64,000 bases of DNA. Source: Mucilaginibacter ginsenosidivorans (GTDB lineage Bacteria > Bacteroidota > Bacteroidia > Sphingobacteriales > Sphingobacteriaceae). Below, piece after piece: positions 44,447-52,626 of this stretch. A program made the translations under genes and the position numbers. The stretch is from contig NZ_CP042436.1 of assembly GCF_007971025.1 (NCBI RefSeq), positions 620,001 through 684,000 on the forward strand, written 5' to 3'. Each line of letters starts with the position of its first letter. Position 1 is the stretch's first letter. The notes under the pieces were generated by a model that was not told where the DNA came from, did not search any database, and worked only from the letters and a program-made list of their open reading frames with translations.

Positions 44447-45775
44447 ATGACAACCGAACAACTATATCAAATCTTTCTGAAACATCCTGTCATCAGTACG
44501 GATACCCGGAAAATAGCACCGGGCAGCCTGTTTTTTGCTTTGAAAGGCGATAAGTTTGACGCCAATACTTTTGCAGAACAGGCGGTATCGGCAGGTGTAG
44601 CTTATGCCATTATCGATAACGCTGCTTACCGGCTTGGAGAGCAATATATTTTGGTTGATGATGTACTTACCACTTTGCAGGACCTGGCGCGTTACCATCG
44701 CCGGCAGTTGACCATACCCGTTATCGGGCTCACGGGCACAAATGGCAAAACTACCACCAAGGAACTGATCAATGCCGTGCTGTCGCAACATTTTAATACT
44801 TATGCCACGCAGGGTAATCTGAATAACCATATCGGGGTTCCGCTGACGATCTTATCCATCAATGCAACCCACGAAGCGGCCGTGATAGAGATGGGCGCCA
44901 ATCACCAAAAAGAGATCGGGTTCCTTTGCACCATTTCTCAGCCTACACATGGGCTGATAACCAATGTGGGCAAGGCTCACCTGGAAGGCTTTGGCGGGGT
45001 TGAGGGGGTAAAAAAAGGGAAAGGGGAATTGTATGATTATTTGGCAGGAGATGAACAAAGGGTGGCGTTTGTTAATTGCGATGATACCGTATTGATGGAA
45101 ATGCAACATGGACGCGATCTAAAGCAGGTTGTTCATTACGGAAAAAATGAACCAGGCAGCCTGGTTTCAGGGCAGATCATCGCCAATTCACCGTTTCTTA
45201 CGTTGCAATGGACAAATAGGAAGACGGGCGATATCTATGATGTAAAAACGCTATTGACCGGGGAATATAATCTGCCCAACATATTGGCGGCCATTTGTAT
45301 CGGCTTATATTTCAAACTGACACCTGCCGAGATCAATGCTGGCATCGGTGGCTATCAGCCTAAAAACAACCGTTCGCAGATAACACAAACGGCTACCAAT
45401 ACACTTATCTGCGATTATTACAACGCCAACCCAAGCAGCATGTTCGTGGCGATAGAGAACCTGGGAAAACTGGATGCCAAACATAAGGTGCTGGTTCTGG
45501 GCGATATGTTCGAGATGGGCGACGAGTCGGCTGCGGAACATAAGGCTGTGATACGGAAGGCATTGGAAACGGAAGTGAATCAGCGGATTTTTATTGGAGG
45601 TGAATTTTTCAAAGCAGGTGAGTCCATGGACCATGGACCATGGTCCATAGACAAATTCTATCACACTGTAGAACAGGCTATTGCTGCATTAAAGGATGAA
45701 CCTATAAAAGACTCGACCGTATTGATCAAGGGTTCGCGGGGGATGGCTTTGGAACGGTTGGTAGATCTGTTTTGA
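44447..45775 (+). CDS. murF: UDP-N-acetylmuramoyl-tripeptide:D-alanyl-D-alanine ligase
   Basis: The 442-residue enzyme joins D-Ala-D-Ala to the UDP-MurNAc-tripeptide in cell wall synthesis. It has the N-terminal substrate domain (STDTRKIAPGSLFFALKG), the ATP site GLTGTNGKTTTKELI, MGANHQKEI, the central YNLPNILAAICIG, and the C-terminal domain with DYYNANPSSM and VLGDMFEMG. A stretch SMDHGPWSIDK near residues 393-403 is encoded by a palindromic repeat (45622-45652) and is probably an insertion into a surface loop. The YjbR gene follows by one base. Confidence 0.95.
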   Translation: MTTEQLYQIFLKHPVISTDTRKIAPGSLFFALKGDKFDANTFAEQAVSAGVAYAIIDNAAYRLGEQYILVDDVLTTLQDLARYHRRQLTIPVIGLTGTNGKTTTKELINAVLSQHFNTYATQGNLNNHIGVPLTILSINATHEAAVIEMGANHQKEIGFLCTISQPTHGLITNVGKAHLEGFGGVEGVKKGKGELYDYLAGDEQRVAFVNCDDTVLMEMQHGRDLKQVVHYGKNEPGSLVSGQIIANSPFLTLQWTNRKTGDIYDVKTLLTGEYNLPNILAAICIGLYFKLTPAEINAGIGGYQPKNNRSQITQTATNTLICDYYNANPSSMFVAIENLGKLDAKHKVLVLGDMFEMGDESAAEHKAVIRKALETEVNQRIFIGGEFFKAGESMDHGPWSIDKFYHTVEQAIAALKDEPIKDSTVLIKGSRGMALERLVDLF

Positions 45776-45776
45776 T

Positions 45777-46130
45777 ATGAGTACCGATCCCTTCATTTAC
45801 CTCCAATTTATCCGCAACACCATGGCTGGATTGCCCGGTACGACCGAGGGCATGAGTCATGGAACCCCTGCTTTTTATGCACAGAAAAAAATGCTTTGTC
45901 GCTTATGGGAAAACGGTGAGGTATTGGTAATACGCACGGATGAGCGGGATAAATGGATAGCAAAGGACCCGGAAACGTATTTTTTTACTGATCATTACCG
46001 GAATTACCCCTGCCTGCTGGTAAACCTGCCCAAAGTAGATCCGGAAGAACTTAAGGGTTTACTAATTAAGGCCTGGATGGACCGTGCTTCCAAAACCCAA
46101 CTTAAAGCATATCACGACCGCATACACTAA
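45777..46130 (+). CDS. MmcQ/YjbR family protein
   Basis: The 117-residue protein has the MmcQ/YjbR fold: a small alpha/beta domain with MAGLPGTTEGMSHGTPAFY, MLCRLWENGEVLVIRTDERDKW and LKGLLIKAWMDRASKTQL. The fold resembles a CyaY-like or DNA-binding-like domain, but the cellular role is not established. It starts one base after the murF stop codon, so the two genes are surely cotranscribed. Its stop codon lies in the left arm of an inverted repeat (46128-46251). Confidence 0.85.
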   Translation: MSTDPFIYLQFIRNTMAGLPGTTEGMSHGTPAFYAQKKMLCRLWENGEVLVIRTDERDKWIAKDPETYFFTDHYRNYPCLLVNLPKVDPEELKGLLIKAWMDRASKTQLKAYHDRIH

Positions 46131-46251
46131 GGTGTTCACGCGATGGTCCATTTTTGGGCAATTCTCGGGACGAGCAAAAATTATAAGTATTGATAATCAA
46201 TAAATTGAAGTGGTTTTATGTTTGGCGAGCGGCTTTTGCGTGAACACCTTA
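46128..46251. mobile_element. Candidate MITE: 124-base element with 14-base terminal inverted repeats
   Basis: TAAGGTGTTCACGC (46128-46141) and GCGTGAACACCTTA (46238-46251) are perfect inverted repeats. If TA is the target duplication, the element is flanked by TA and has 12-base ends. The interior has no gene. It is AT-rich in its middle (TTATAAGTATTGATAATCAA), a style often seen near Bacteroidota insertion sequences. Both convergent neighbouring genes take their stop codons from the arms. Confidence 0.5.
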
Positions 46252-47385
46252 TCGCAACACTAATTCGGCCACTTCCTCGCCCACCAGACTGCCCATGGCT
46301 ACACCCATACCATTACAGCGCACGGCGCAGTAAACGTTTGGTTGAATTTCCTTTACTATCGGGCTGATATCTTCCCCAAAACCCATGATGCCGCTCCACC
46401 AGTAATCGATCTCCGTGTTTTCACCAGGTAGTACTATTTCGTTGAGGTAAGTAGTCAATTGTTTTTTGACGGCTTCAGTATGGCCAAAGTCCCAGGTTTT
46501 CTCCTGGTTAAAATCGATATTTCGGCCGCCGCCAAAAAGCACACGGCCGTCGATATTGCGGAAATAATAGTAACCTTCGTTGAAATGGTAGGTGCCCCTG
46601 AGTTTTAAACCCGGCACCGGTTTAGTAACCAGCACCTGGCCGCGGCCAGGGATGACATCCAACTCAGGGTACAACTGTGCCGCGAAGGCATTGGTGGCCA
46701 GGATAACCTTTGTGGCTTTAAAATCGCCCTGCGAAGTTTGCAGACGGATGTTGCCGCCCTCATTCTCAATTTGGTTGACGCTGCAATTATTCAGGACCAA
46801 TACGTCCTGCTCATAAACCCGGTTCAGCAGGGTGCGCATCATTTTACCGGTATGCAGCTGACCCTCGAACGGGTTATAGATGATATGGTTAATTCCCCGG
46901 AAACCAAAATCAGCTATTTTGGCATCGGCAACTGCATATATGTCATGGCTTCCAACAGCTTGTGCCAGCAAATTGTTAAAATACGTTAAATGATCGAGCG
47001 CCTCTTCGGCCCTTCCGGATTCGTTTTCCATGAAAAGCTCGTGGCCGCCATACTGGTAGAAATCTATATTGTTATCACCAAGGTTTGCCCGCAGGCGCCG
47101 CAGGCCCCGCCATTTGTAATCCACCAGCTTCAGTACCTCTTCTTCGGATGAGCGTTTCAGGTATTCAATTTGCTCGGAAAGTGTGCCAAAACAGGCAAAA
47201 CCGGCATTTTTGGTACTTGCACCGCTGGGAAGAAAACCCCTTTCAAGCACTGTTACTTTAAGGCCGGGCTGTTCCCGTTTCAAATGCAGGGCGGCGCTCA
47301 ATCCGACAATACCGCTACCGATGATGATCACATCAGCATTCTCTGTAAATGCCGTCCGCTCCCAATACGAAAAAGTATGCTCCAC
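46249..47385 (-). CDS. FAD-dependent oxidoreductase of the DAO family, gamma-glutamylputrescine-oxidase-like
   Basis: The protein of about 378 residues has the FAD-binding GxGxxG motif in VIIIGSGIVGLSAALHL, GFLPSGASTKNAGFACFGT typical of PuuB-like amine oxidases, and a C-terminal FAD-contact region NVYCAVRCNGMGVAMGS. It probably oxidises an amine or amino acid to the imine with production of peroxide. I place the start at the GTG at 47385, because the exact -7 element TACTTTTG (47389-47396) lies three bases upstream and covers the TTG at 47391. It stands alone. Confidence 0.88.
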   Translation of the reverse strand: MEHTFSYWERTAFTENADVIIIGSGIVGLSAALHLKREQPGLKVTVLERGFLPSGASTKNAGFACFGTLSEQIEYLKRSSEEEVLKLVDYKWRGLRRLRANLGDNNIDFYQYGGHELFMENESGRAEEALDHLTYFNNLLAQAVGSHDIYAVADAKIADFGFRGINHIIYNPFEGQLHTGKMMRTLLNRVYEQDVLVLNNCSVNQIENEGGNIRLQTSQGDFKATKVILATNAFAAQLYPELDVIPGRGQVLVTKPVPGLKLRGTYHFNEGYYYFRNIDGRVLFGGGRNIDFNQEKTWDFGHTEAVKKQLTTYLNEIVLPGENTEIDYWWSGIMGFGEDISPIVKEIQPNVYCAVRCNGMGVAMGSLVGEEVAELVLR

Positions 47386-47388
47386 GCC

Positions 47389-47396
47389 CAAAAGTA
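47389..47396 (-). promoter_or_regulatory. -7 element of the FAD oxidoreductase gene
   Basis: The minus strand reads TACTTTTG, an exact consensus match, three bases before a GTG start. It excludes the upstream TTG as start and implies a leaderless message. Confidence 0.5.
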
Positions 47397-47446
47397 GAAA
47401 TTAGCATGGAATAGTTTTTGAAATATACCGTTTAAATCATATTGCT

Positions 47447-48175
47447 ATGGATCATCTATCATTCATTACAGGATATATTACACTAAACTCGGCATGGCTG
47501 CTCATGATCGTTATTGCAGTCGTAAGCTTTATTGTTCAGTGGCGCTTCAAAAGTAAATTCAACCAGTATGCGCAGATCGGCTTATCGTCGGGCATGTCGG
47601 GACAGGAAGTAGCTGAACGGATGCTGAGAGATAATAATATTACTGATGTGCAGGTCATTTCGGTCGAGGGCCAATTGACCGACCACTACAACCCGGCGGA
47701 TAAAACGGTTAACCTTAGCCCCGATGTGTTCTACAGTCGCAGTATTGCCGCGGCGGCTGTTGCTGCCCACGAATGCGGGCACGCGGTGCAACACGCAAAA
47801 GCTTACGCGTGGCTTAGCCTGCGTTCGTCGCTGGTGCCGGTTGTCAACGTTGCGTCGACACTTACCCAATGGACCCTATTCATTGGCGTAATGCTGCTTT
47901 TCTTTACGCAAAATCCTTTGGTATTGGCCATCGGTGTTGCCGCTTTGGCGCTGGTTACGCTGTTCAGCTTTATAACGCTGCCGGTAGAGTTTGACGCCAG
48001 CCGCAGGGCTCTGGCCTGGCTGAACAACAATTACAGTGTTATGCAAACCGGCGAGGAGCACGCACAGGCAAAAGATGCACTTTGGTGGGCCGCCATGACT
48101 TATGTGGTTGCCGCGCTGGGTTCGCTGGCTACCTTGCTTTATTACGCGTCGTTTTTGTTTAACAGGAGAAACTGA
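47447..48175 (+). CDS. Membrane zinc metallopeptidase, YugP family
   Basis: The 242-residue protein has an N-terminal membrane span (about 13-31), the zinc-binding HECGH motif (His108 and His112), and two or three spans in the C-terminal half (about 137-175, 210-235). The segments SGMSGQEVAERMLRDNNI, LTDHYNPADKTVNLS and LPVEFDASRRAL are characteristic of the neutral zinc peptidases of the YugP type. Its substrate is unknown. It is divergent from the flavoprotein gene and followed by two terminators. Confidence 0.92.
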   Translation: MDHLSFITGYITLNSAWLLMIVIAVVSFIVQWRFKSKFNQYAQIGLSSGMSGQEVAERMLRDNNITDVQVISVEGQLTDHYNPADKTVNLSPDVFYSRSIAAAAVAAHECGHAVQHAKAYAWLSLRSSLVPVVNVASTLTQWTLFIGVMLLFFTQNPLVLAIGVAALALVTLFSFITLPVEFDASRRALAWLNNNYSVMQTGEEHAQAKDALWWAAMTYVVAALGSLATLLYYASFLFNRRN

Positions 48176-48198
48176 TCGGGTCGAAAATCTTGAGCTCT

Positions 48199-48236
48199 AA
48201 GTCCCATCTGTGTTTGCAGATGGGGCTTCTTGTTTT
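48199..48236 (+). terminator. Terminator after the YugP-type gene
   Basis: AAGTCCCATCTG (48199-48210) pairs with CAGATGGGGCTT (48217-48228), 12 pairs with one G-T, loop of six. CTTGTTTT follows. Confidence 0.7.
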
Positions 48237-48254
48237 ACTAAATATACTGTAATG

Positions 48255-48288
48255 AAAAAGGCTGCCTGGATTCCTCCGGCAGCCTTTC
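48255..48288. terminator. Bidirectional terminator between the YugP-type gene and apaG
   Basis: AAAGGCTGCC (48257-48266) and GGCAGCCTTT (48278-48287) form a perfect 10-base stem with an 11-base loop. It lies 19 bases past the apaG stop and has a T run on the minus strand. Confidence 0.8.
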
Positions 48289-48306
48289 TATTTTGAGTGG
48301 ATCGAT

Positions 48307-48693
48307 TTAATTCATCCTGTACGGGGCAACCAGGTAAAATTCCGGTATCTGTACATCAAACGCGGCATCATCCATCAGTCGCACCATTTGGTACTGGCCT
48401 TTCATGCTGCCCATATCAGTTTTTAAATTACAGCCCGATACATATTCGTGTGTGCTTCCCGGCTCAATAACGGGTTGTTGTCCTACTACGCCTTCGCCTT
48501 CAACTTCCCGTTTTGCACCGTTCGAATCGAAAATTTCCCAATGCCTGCGCATTAGCTGCACCGCATTATGGCCAACGTTTTCGATGCTGATCTTATAAGC
48601 GAACATATAATGGTCGTTGGCAGGGTTTGAGTACTCCGGCTGGTAGATGGTCTCTACAGAAACTTTGACGCCGTCGGTAATTGTAGTTATCAT
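48307..48693 (-). CDS. apaG: ApaG domain protein (Co2+/Mg2+ efflux-associated family)
   Basis: The 128-residue protein is a complete ApaG domain: a fibronectin-III-like beta-sandwich with YMFAYKISIENVGHNAVQLM, RRHWEIFDSNG, EGVVGQQPVIEPGSTHEY and SGCNLKTDMGSMKGQY. In Salmonella, mutants in the homologue corA/apaG region affect cobalt resistance, but the biochemical role is not settled. Length is normal (about 125). It lies 44 bases after the dus gene on the same strand. Confidence 0.93.
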   Translation of the reverse strand: MITTITDGVKVSVETIYQPEYSNPANDHYMFAYKISIENVGHNAVQLMRRHWEIFDSNGAKREVEGEGVVGQQPVIEPGSTHEYVSGCNLKTDMGSMKGQYQMVRLMDDAAFDVQIPEFYLVAPYRMN

Positions 48694-48737
48694 AGCAAAC
48701 TGTGAATGATTCTAATATAACTTTACCAGTTCAAATA

Positions 48738-49730
48738 TCACGCCATTTCTGCGCTGTAATTGTCAGCCACTTCAAATAATATTTCGTTTATCTCTTCAAA
48801 CGTCGAGGCGGTAACCAGTTTCATGCGGTACTCTTTAAAGTGATCGATACCCTTAAAGTAATTGGAATAGTGCCTCCGCATCTCAAAAACGCCTGTTTTA
48901 GGGCCTTTCCACTCGATAGACTTCTCCAGGTGGGTGCGGCAAACATCAACGCGTTCGGCGATGGTAGGTTTTTCCAGGAATTCGCCTGTGTTGAAAAAAT
49001 GTTTGATTTCCCTAAAAATCCAGGGGTATCCGATGGCTGCGCGACCGATCATCATTCCATCTACACCATATTCCATCCTCCAGGCGGCAGCCTTTTGTGG
49101 CGAATCGATGTCACCGTTACCAAAAATGGGGATTTTTATTCCCGGATTCTTCTTTATTTCACGTATCAGCGTCCAGTCGGCAAAGCCTTTGTACATCTGC
49201 GAACGGGTGCGCCCATGTATGGTTAGGGCCTTAATTCCTACATCCTGCAGGCGTTCCGCTACCTCGTACACATTTTTGGTATTATCGTCCCAGCCAAGGC
49301 GCGTTTTTACGGTTACAGGCAAATGGGTGGCTTCCACCACGGCTTTGGTCATGGCCACCATTTTATCAATATCCTGCAATAAACTGGCGCCTGCGCCACG
49401 GCAGGCCACATTTTTTACCGGGCAGCCGTAGTTAATGTCGATCAGGTCCGGATTTACCTGTGAAGCTATTTCGGTTGCTTCGCGCATGTGTTCGATATCG
49501 CTGCCAAAAATTTGTATGCCAATAGGACGTTCGTACTCAAAAATATCCAGTTTCTGTCGGCTTTTGGCTGCATCCCGTATCAACCCCTCGCTCGAAATGA
49601 ACTCCGTGTACATCATATCCGCGCCGTTTTGCTTACACACATAACGAAACGGCGGATCGCTCACATCCTCCATCGGCGCCAGCAGCAGCGGGAACTCTCC
49701 AAGTTCGATATTTCCTATTTGTACAGACAT
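48738..49730 (-). CDS. dusB: tRNA-dihydrouridine synthase, DusB type
   Basis: The 330-residue flavoenzyme reduces uridine to dihydrouridine in the tRNA D-loop. It has the opening LLLAPMEDVSDPPFR, the active-site Cys in NVACRGAGASLL, DINYGCPVKN, KTRLGWDD, IHGRTRSQMYKG and GNGDIDSP. A C-terminal helical recognition domain follows (about 245-330). The -7 element TAATTTTG lies at 49747-49754, giving a leader of about 10 bases. It is divergent from the CPBP gene. Confidence 0.94.
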   Translation of the reverse strand: MSVQIGNIELGEFPLLLAPMEDVSDPPFRYVCKQNGADMMYTEFISSEGLIRDAAKSRQKLDIFEYERPIGIQIFGSDIEHMREATEIASQVNPDLIDINYGCPVKNVACRGAGASLLQDIDKMVAMTKAVVEATHLPVTVKTRLGWDDNTKNVYEVAERLQDVGIKALTIHGRTRSQMYKGFADWTLIREIKKNPGIKIPIFGNGDIDSPQKAAAWRMEYGVDGMMIGRAAIGYPWIFREIKHFFNTGEFLEKPTIAERVDVCRTHLEKSIEWKGPKTGVFEMRRHYSNYFKGIDHFKEYRMKLVTASTFEEINEILFEVADNYSAEMA

Positions 49731-49733
49731 GCG

Positions 49734-49754
49734 TATCTTTGACCGGCAAAATTA
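49734..49754. promoter_or_regulatory. Back-to-back -7 elements of dusB and the CPBP gene
   Basis: On the plus strand TATCTTTG (49734-49741) is 31 bases before the CPBP start. On the minus strand TAATTTTG (49747-49754) is 16 bases before dusB. Only five bases separate the two elements, so polymerase binding at one should hinder the other. Confidence 0.5.
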
Positions 49755-49772
49755 CGAATTTTACCTCAAATT

Positions 49773-50726
49773 ATGACAGAAGGCCCTTCTAACCCCATAC
49801 CACACAAGCAAATACATCCCGGATTGCAATTTCTTATATTGATGGGCATACTGATAGCGACTATTATAGCGGGCAATTTTATTGCCGGGGCCATTGTTGC
49901 TGTAAGATACGGTACGGACACATTGCTGGATATCGCTAACCTGAAACTCGGTTCGCAACAGGTGCAAAGTTCGTTGTGGACCATCCAGTTTATCGGGACC
50001 ACCCTGCCCATACTGATCACCCCCATCATTTTTTCTTATCGCGTGGTGCATGACCCGGATGATTATATAAAGCATCATTTTGACTACCCACAAATGCTGA
50101 TGGGGATCGTTTTCGTGGCGATGCTGGCCGTATTTCCCTTTATTCAGTTCCTGGGCGATCTTAATTCAAAAATGGTATTGCCCGAAGCGCTGAAGGGCGT
50201 GGAGCACTGGATGCGCCAGAGCGAGGACGAAGCGCAAAAACTATCGGACACCATGATGCGGATGCCAACTTTTTGGAGCATGATATACGATCTGCTCTTT
50301 ATTGGCCTGCTGACCGCGATAGTAGAAGAAATATTGTTCAGGGGATGTTTTCAAACGGTATTTTTCCGCTGGACCAAAAATATACACGTGGCTATCTGGA
50401 TCACAGCTATCCTTTTCAGCGCCTTTCACCAGGAGTTTTACGGCTTTTTACCACGCCTGGCGCTGGGACTACTTTTTGGATATTTTACGGCCTGGAGCGG
50501 CAGTGTATGGCCGGCGATACTGGCGCACTTTGTCAATAACGGTACCGTAGTGGTGTGGACCTACCTGCTTCAAAACAAAATAACCGACCTTGACCCCGAC
50601 AAGCAAAAGCTATTCAGCAATGTCATTTTCGTTGCAAGTTTTGTTGTGACGCTGTTATTATTGTTTTTTTATAAGTATATTTCAGACAAATGGCAGGCTG
50701 CTCATCATGGAGAAGAACTGGATTAA
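49773..50726 (+). CDS. CPBP-family intramembrane metalloprotease
   Basis: The 317-residue protein has about eight hydrophobic segments and the CPBP (Abi) motifs: motif 1 VEEILFRGCF, motif 2 FSAFHQEFYGFLPR, motif 3 AILAHFVNNGTVV. The Glu and His residues bind metal in the membrane. Family members cleave prenylated or other membrane proteins; in bacteria some serve in bacteriocin immunity. The target here is unknown. The following DUF2007 gene overlaps its end by 20 bases, so the two are coupled. Confidence 0.92.
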   Translation: MTEGPSNPIPHKQIHPGLQFLILMGILIATIIAGNFIAGAIVAVRYGTDTLLDIANLKLGSQQVQSSLWTIQFIGTTLPILITPIIFSYRVVHDPDDYIKHHFDYPQMLMGIVFVAMLAVFPFIQFLGDLNSKMVLPEALKGVEHWMRQSEDEAQKLSDTMMRMPTFWSMIYDLLFIGLLTAIVEEILFRGCFQTVFFRWTKNIHVAIWITAILFSAFHQEFYGFLPRLALGLLFGYFTAWSGSVWPAILAHFVNNGTVVVWTYLLQNKITDLDPDKQKLFSNVIFVASFVVTLLLLFFYKYISDKWQAAHHGEELD

Positions 50727-50919
50727 AATTTTTTCGTCAACCAATTACTACCAGGCCGAGATAGTGAAGCAGATGCTTATTGAACACCAGATAGATACCG
50801 TACTATTGAATAAACAGGACTCGTCGCACCGTACATTCGGGCATATCGAAGTATATATCCACCAGAAAGACTTCGGCGATGCTATTGAAGCGATGATCCT
50901 GAACCAGATAAACCCATGA
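50707..50919 (+). CDS. DUF2007-type small protein (putative signal-transducing protein)
   Basis: The 70-residue protein has the DUF2007 pattern: [33 protein letters not shown] and [19 protein letters not shown], a ferredoxin-like fold of the GlnB-related kind. No activity is known. It starts inside the CPBP gene (20-base overlap) and its stop overlaps the cdsA start by four bases, so the three genes are probably translated in sequence from one message. Confidence 0.88.
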   Translation: MEKNWIKIFSSTNYYQAEIVKQMLIEHQIDTVLLNKQDSSHRTFGHIEVYIHQKDFGDAIEAMILNQINP

Positions 50920-51733
50920 AAACACGCGCCATTACCGGCTTCTTTTTTATTATTGTTATGCTTGCCTCCATGTTGCTTGGGGGCTATGTGTTCGATGCTT
51001 TTTATCTCCTTTTAGCGATCCTGGCACTCATCGAATTTTACAGGCTGATAAAAGGAACCGGTTTTTCGCCCGCGCAGGTATTAGGCGTTTGTACCGGAAT
51101 ATTGGTATACCTGGCCGGCGCCCTGGTAAGCTCTTCAGCCAATGATGTACCGCACGGTTACCTGCTGGTGCTTGTACCTATAACGGCTGCAGTGTTTATA
51201 CAGGAGCTATACCGAAAATCGGCTACGCCGTTTGCCAATATCGGCTATACCTTCCTGGGTGTAATATTCGTGGTGGTACCTTTTTCTTTTTTTCATGCTT
51301 TGGGTTATACAAGGCTTTTAGGCGACTATTGCTTTCATATCCCTCTTGGGTTTTTCATTATGCTTTGGGCCAACGATACCGGGGCCTATTTAAGCGGCTA
51401 TTTCTTCGGACGGACTAAATTATTCGAGCGGCATTCGCCCAAAAAAACCTGGGAGGGCTTCATCGGGGGGTATTGATCAGTGCCGCAGCCGGCTATATTT
51501 TGAGTATTTTTTACCGCGAATTAACCTGGTACCAATGGGTAACCGTTGCCGTACTTATCAGCAGCTTTGGCACATTGGGCGACCTTGTGGAATCGATGTT
51601 TAAACGCAGCATCAATGTAAAGGACTCCGGTAACATATTGCCCGGGCACGGCGGCCTGCTCGACAGGTTCGACGGCTTGCTGCTGGCGGCGCCAATTGTT
51701 TATACCTACCTCTACTTCGTTACAAATTTGTAA
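50916..51733 (+). CDS. cdsA: Phosphatidate cytidylyltransferase, frameshifted as read
   Basis: CdsA makes CDP-diacylglycerol from phosphatidate and CTP in the membrane. The first frame (50916-51476) has several spans and [12 protein letters not shown], then stops. The second frame (to 51733) continues with [11 protein letters not shown] and carries the full CdsA signature: [13 protein letters not shown] and [10 protein letters not shown]. Adding one G to the run of six at 51465-51470 joins them into a 272-residue protein of normal length. The gene is usually essential, so a sequencing error in the G run is the simplest explanation; a true mutation or ribosomal frameshift is less likely. psd follows by 22 bases. 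Confidence 0.85.
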
Positions 51734-51755
51734 TTTTGCACAAAATTTCCTGTAA

Positions 51756-52463
51756 ATGACCATTCATAAAGAAGGATATACCTCTATAGCGCTTTGCGTA
51801 CTGCTGATATTCGTGTCTAACGCCCTTATACAATTTTATTATCCTTCGGCGCACACGCTGAAGTGGATCGTCTACATACTGTCCGGAGTTTTGTTCCTCA
51901 TCATCCTGCAGTTTTTCCGCAGCCCGCGAATACGCATTACCGCCGACGAAAAGCATGTACTTTGCCCGGCCGACGGCAAGGTGGTGGTAATAGAAGAAAC
52001 CGACGAGCCCGAATACCTGCAGGACCGCCGCATACAGATATCCGTGTTTATGTCGCCCGTTAATGTCCACGTAAACCGAAACCCCATAGCCGGCGTGGTT
52101 AAGTATTTTAAATATCACCCGGGCAAATACCTGGTGGCCTGGCACCCCAAATCGTCAACAGAAAACGAGCGTACAACCATCGTTATCGAAAACAGCAAGG
52201 GGGTGCCCGTATTATTCAGGCAGATAGCAGGCGCATTGGCCCGTCGTATCGTATGGTATGTGAAAGAAGGTGATAAAGTGGACCAGGGGCAGCAGTTCGG
52301 TTTTATCAAATTTGGTTCAAGGGTGGATGTTTTCCTGCCATTGGGGACCAAGATCAATGTTGAGATTGGTGAAGTTGTGAAAGGCGGGAGAACGGTGCTT
52401 GCAGAACTAATGGAAGCCCCCCTGCCCCCTAAAGGGGGAGCAAAGGCAGAGAAGAAAGCCTGA
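51756..52463 (+). CDS. psd: Phosphatidylserine decarboxylase, short (type II-like) form
   Basis: The 235-residue proenzyme makes phosphatidylethanolamine. It has two N-terminal membrane spans (about 7-45), LCPADGKVVVIEE, SPVNVHVNRNPIAG, and the self-cleavage site in KFGSRVDVFLP, where the Ser becomes the pyruvoyl group. A tail after LAELMEAP (PPKGGAKAEKKA) is encoded by a CCCCCTAAAGGGGG repeat and is likely a late addition. It follows cdsA, so the two steps of phospholipid synthesis are linked. Confidence 0.93.
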   Translation: MTIHKEGYTSIALCVLLIFVSNALIQFYYPSAHTLKWIVYILSGVLFLIILQFFRSPRIRITADEKHVLCPADGKVVVIEETDEPEYLQDRRIQISVFMSPVNVHVNRNPIAGVVKYFKYHPGKYLVAWHPKSSTENERTTIVIENSKGVPVLFRQIAGALARRIVWYVKEGDKVDQGQQFGFIKFGSRVDVFLPLGTKINVEIGEVVKGGRTVLAELMEAPLPPKGGAKAEKKA

Positions 52464-52512
52464 TATAGCGACTCATTTATTCATCGTTTCACGTAGAATA
52501 AACATTCGCATA

Positions 52513-52538
52513 GATTCTTCACTACGTTCAGAATGACA
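52513..52538. repeat. Dispersed GATTCTTCACTACGTTCAG-type repeat unit
   Basis: GATTCTTCACTACGTTCAG followed by AATGACA resembles the widespread intergenic element that pairs ATTCT (52514-52518) with AGAAT (52530-52534). Only one unit is present. Confidence 0.45.
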
Positions 52539-52551
52539 AAAAGATGCAAAC

Positions 52552-52585
52552 AAAAATCCCGTCTCGGAATGAAACGGGATTTTTT
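52552..52585. terminator. Bidirectional terminator between psd and rplS
   Basis: AAAAATCCCGT (52552-52562) and ACGGGATTTTT (52574-52584) form an 11-base stem with an 11-base loop. A and T runs on both sides let it serve both convergent genes. Confidence 0.8.
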
Positions 52586-52626
52586 ATTTGTACGCTTTAT
52601 AAATTCCCCCTTTAGGGGTTAGGAGT

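Larger units (their letters stand above)
52425..52618. repeat. Two inverted copies of a CCCCCTAAAGGGG repeat flanking the end of psd
   Basis: CCCCCTAAAGGGGG (52425-52438) lies inside the last codons of psd; CCCCCTTTAGGGG (52606-52618) lies before the rplS stop in the opposite orientation. Flanking bases also match (CCTAACCCC on the complement of the second). Short palindromes of this kind are dispersed in Sphingobacteriaceae genomes. Confidence 0.6.

Noticed and set aside
50916..51733. Programmed ribosomal frameshift in cdsA
   Set aside because: There is a G run but no stimulatory structure that I can identify, and the family is not known to use frameshifting; a sequencing error is simpler.
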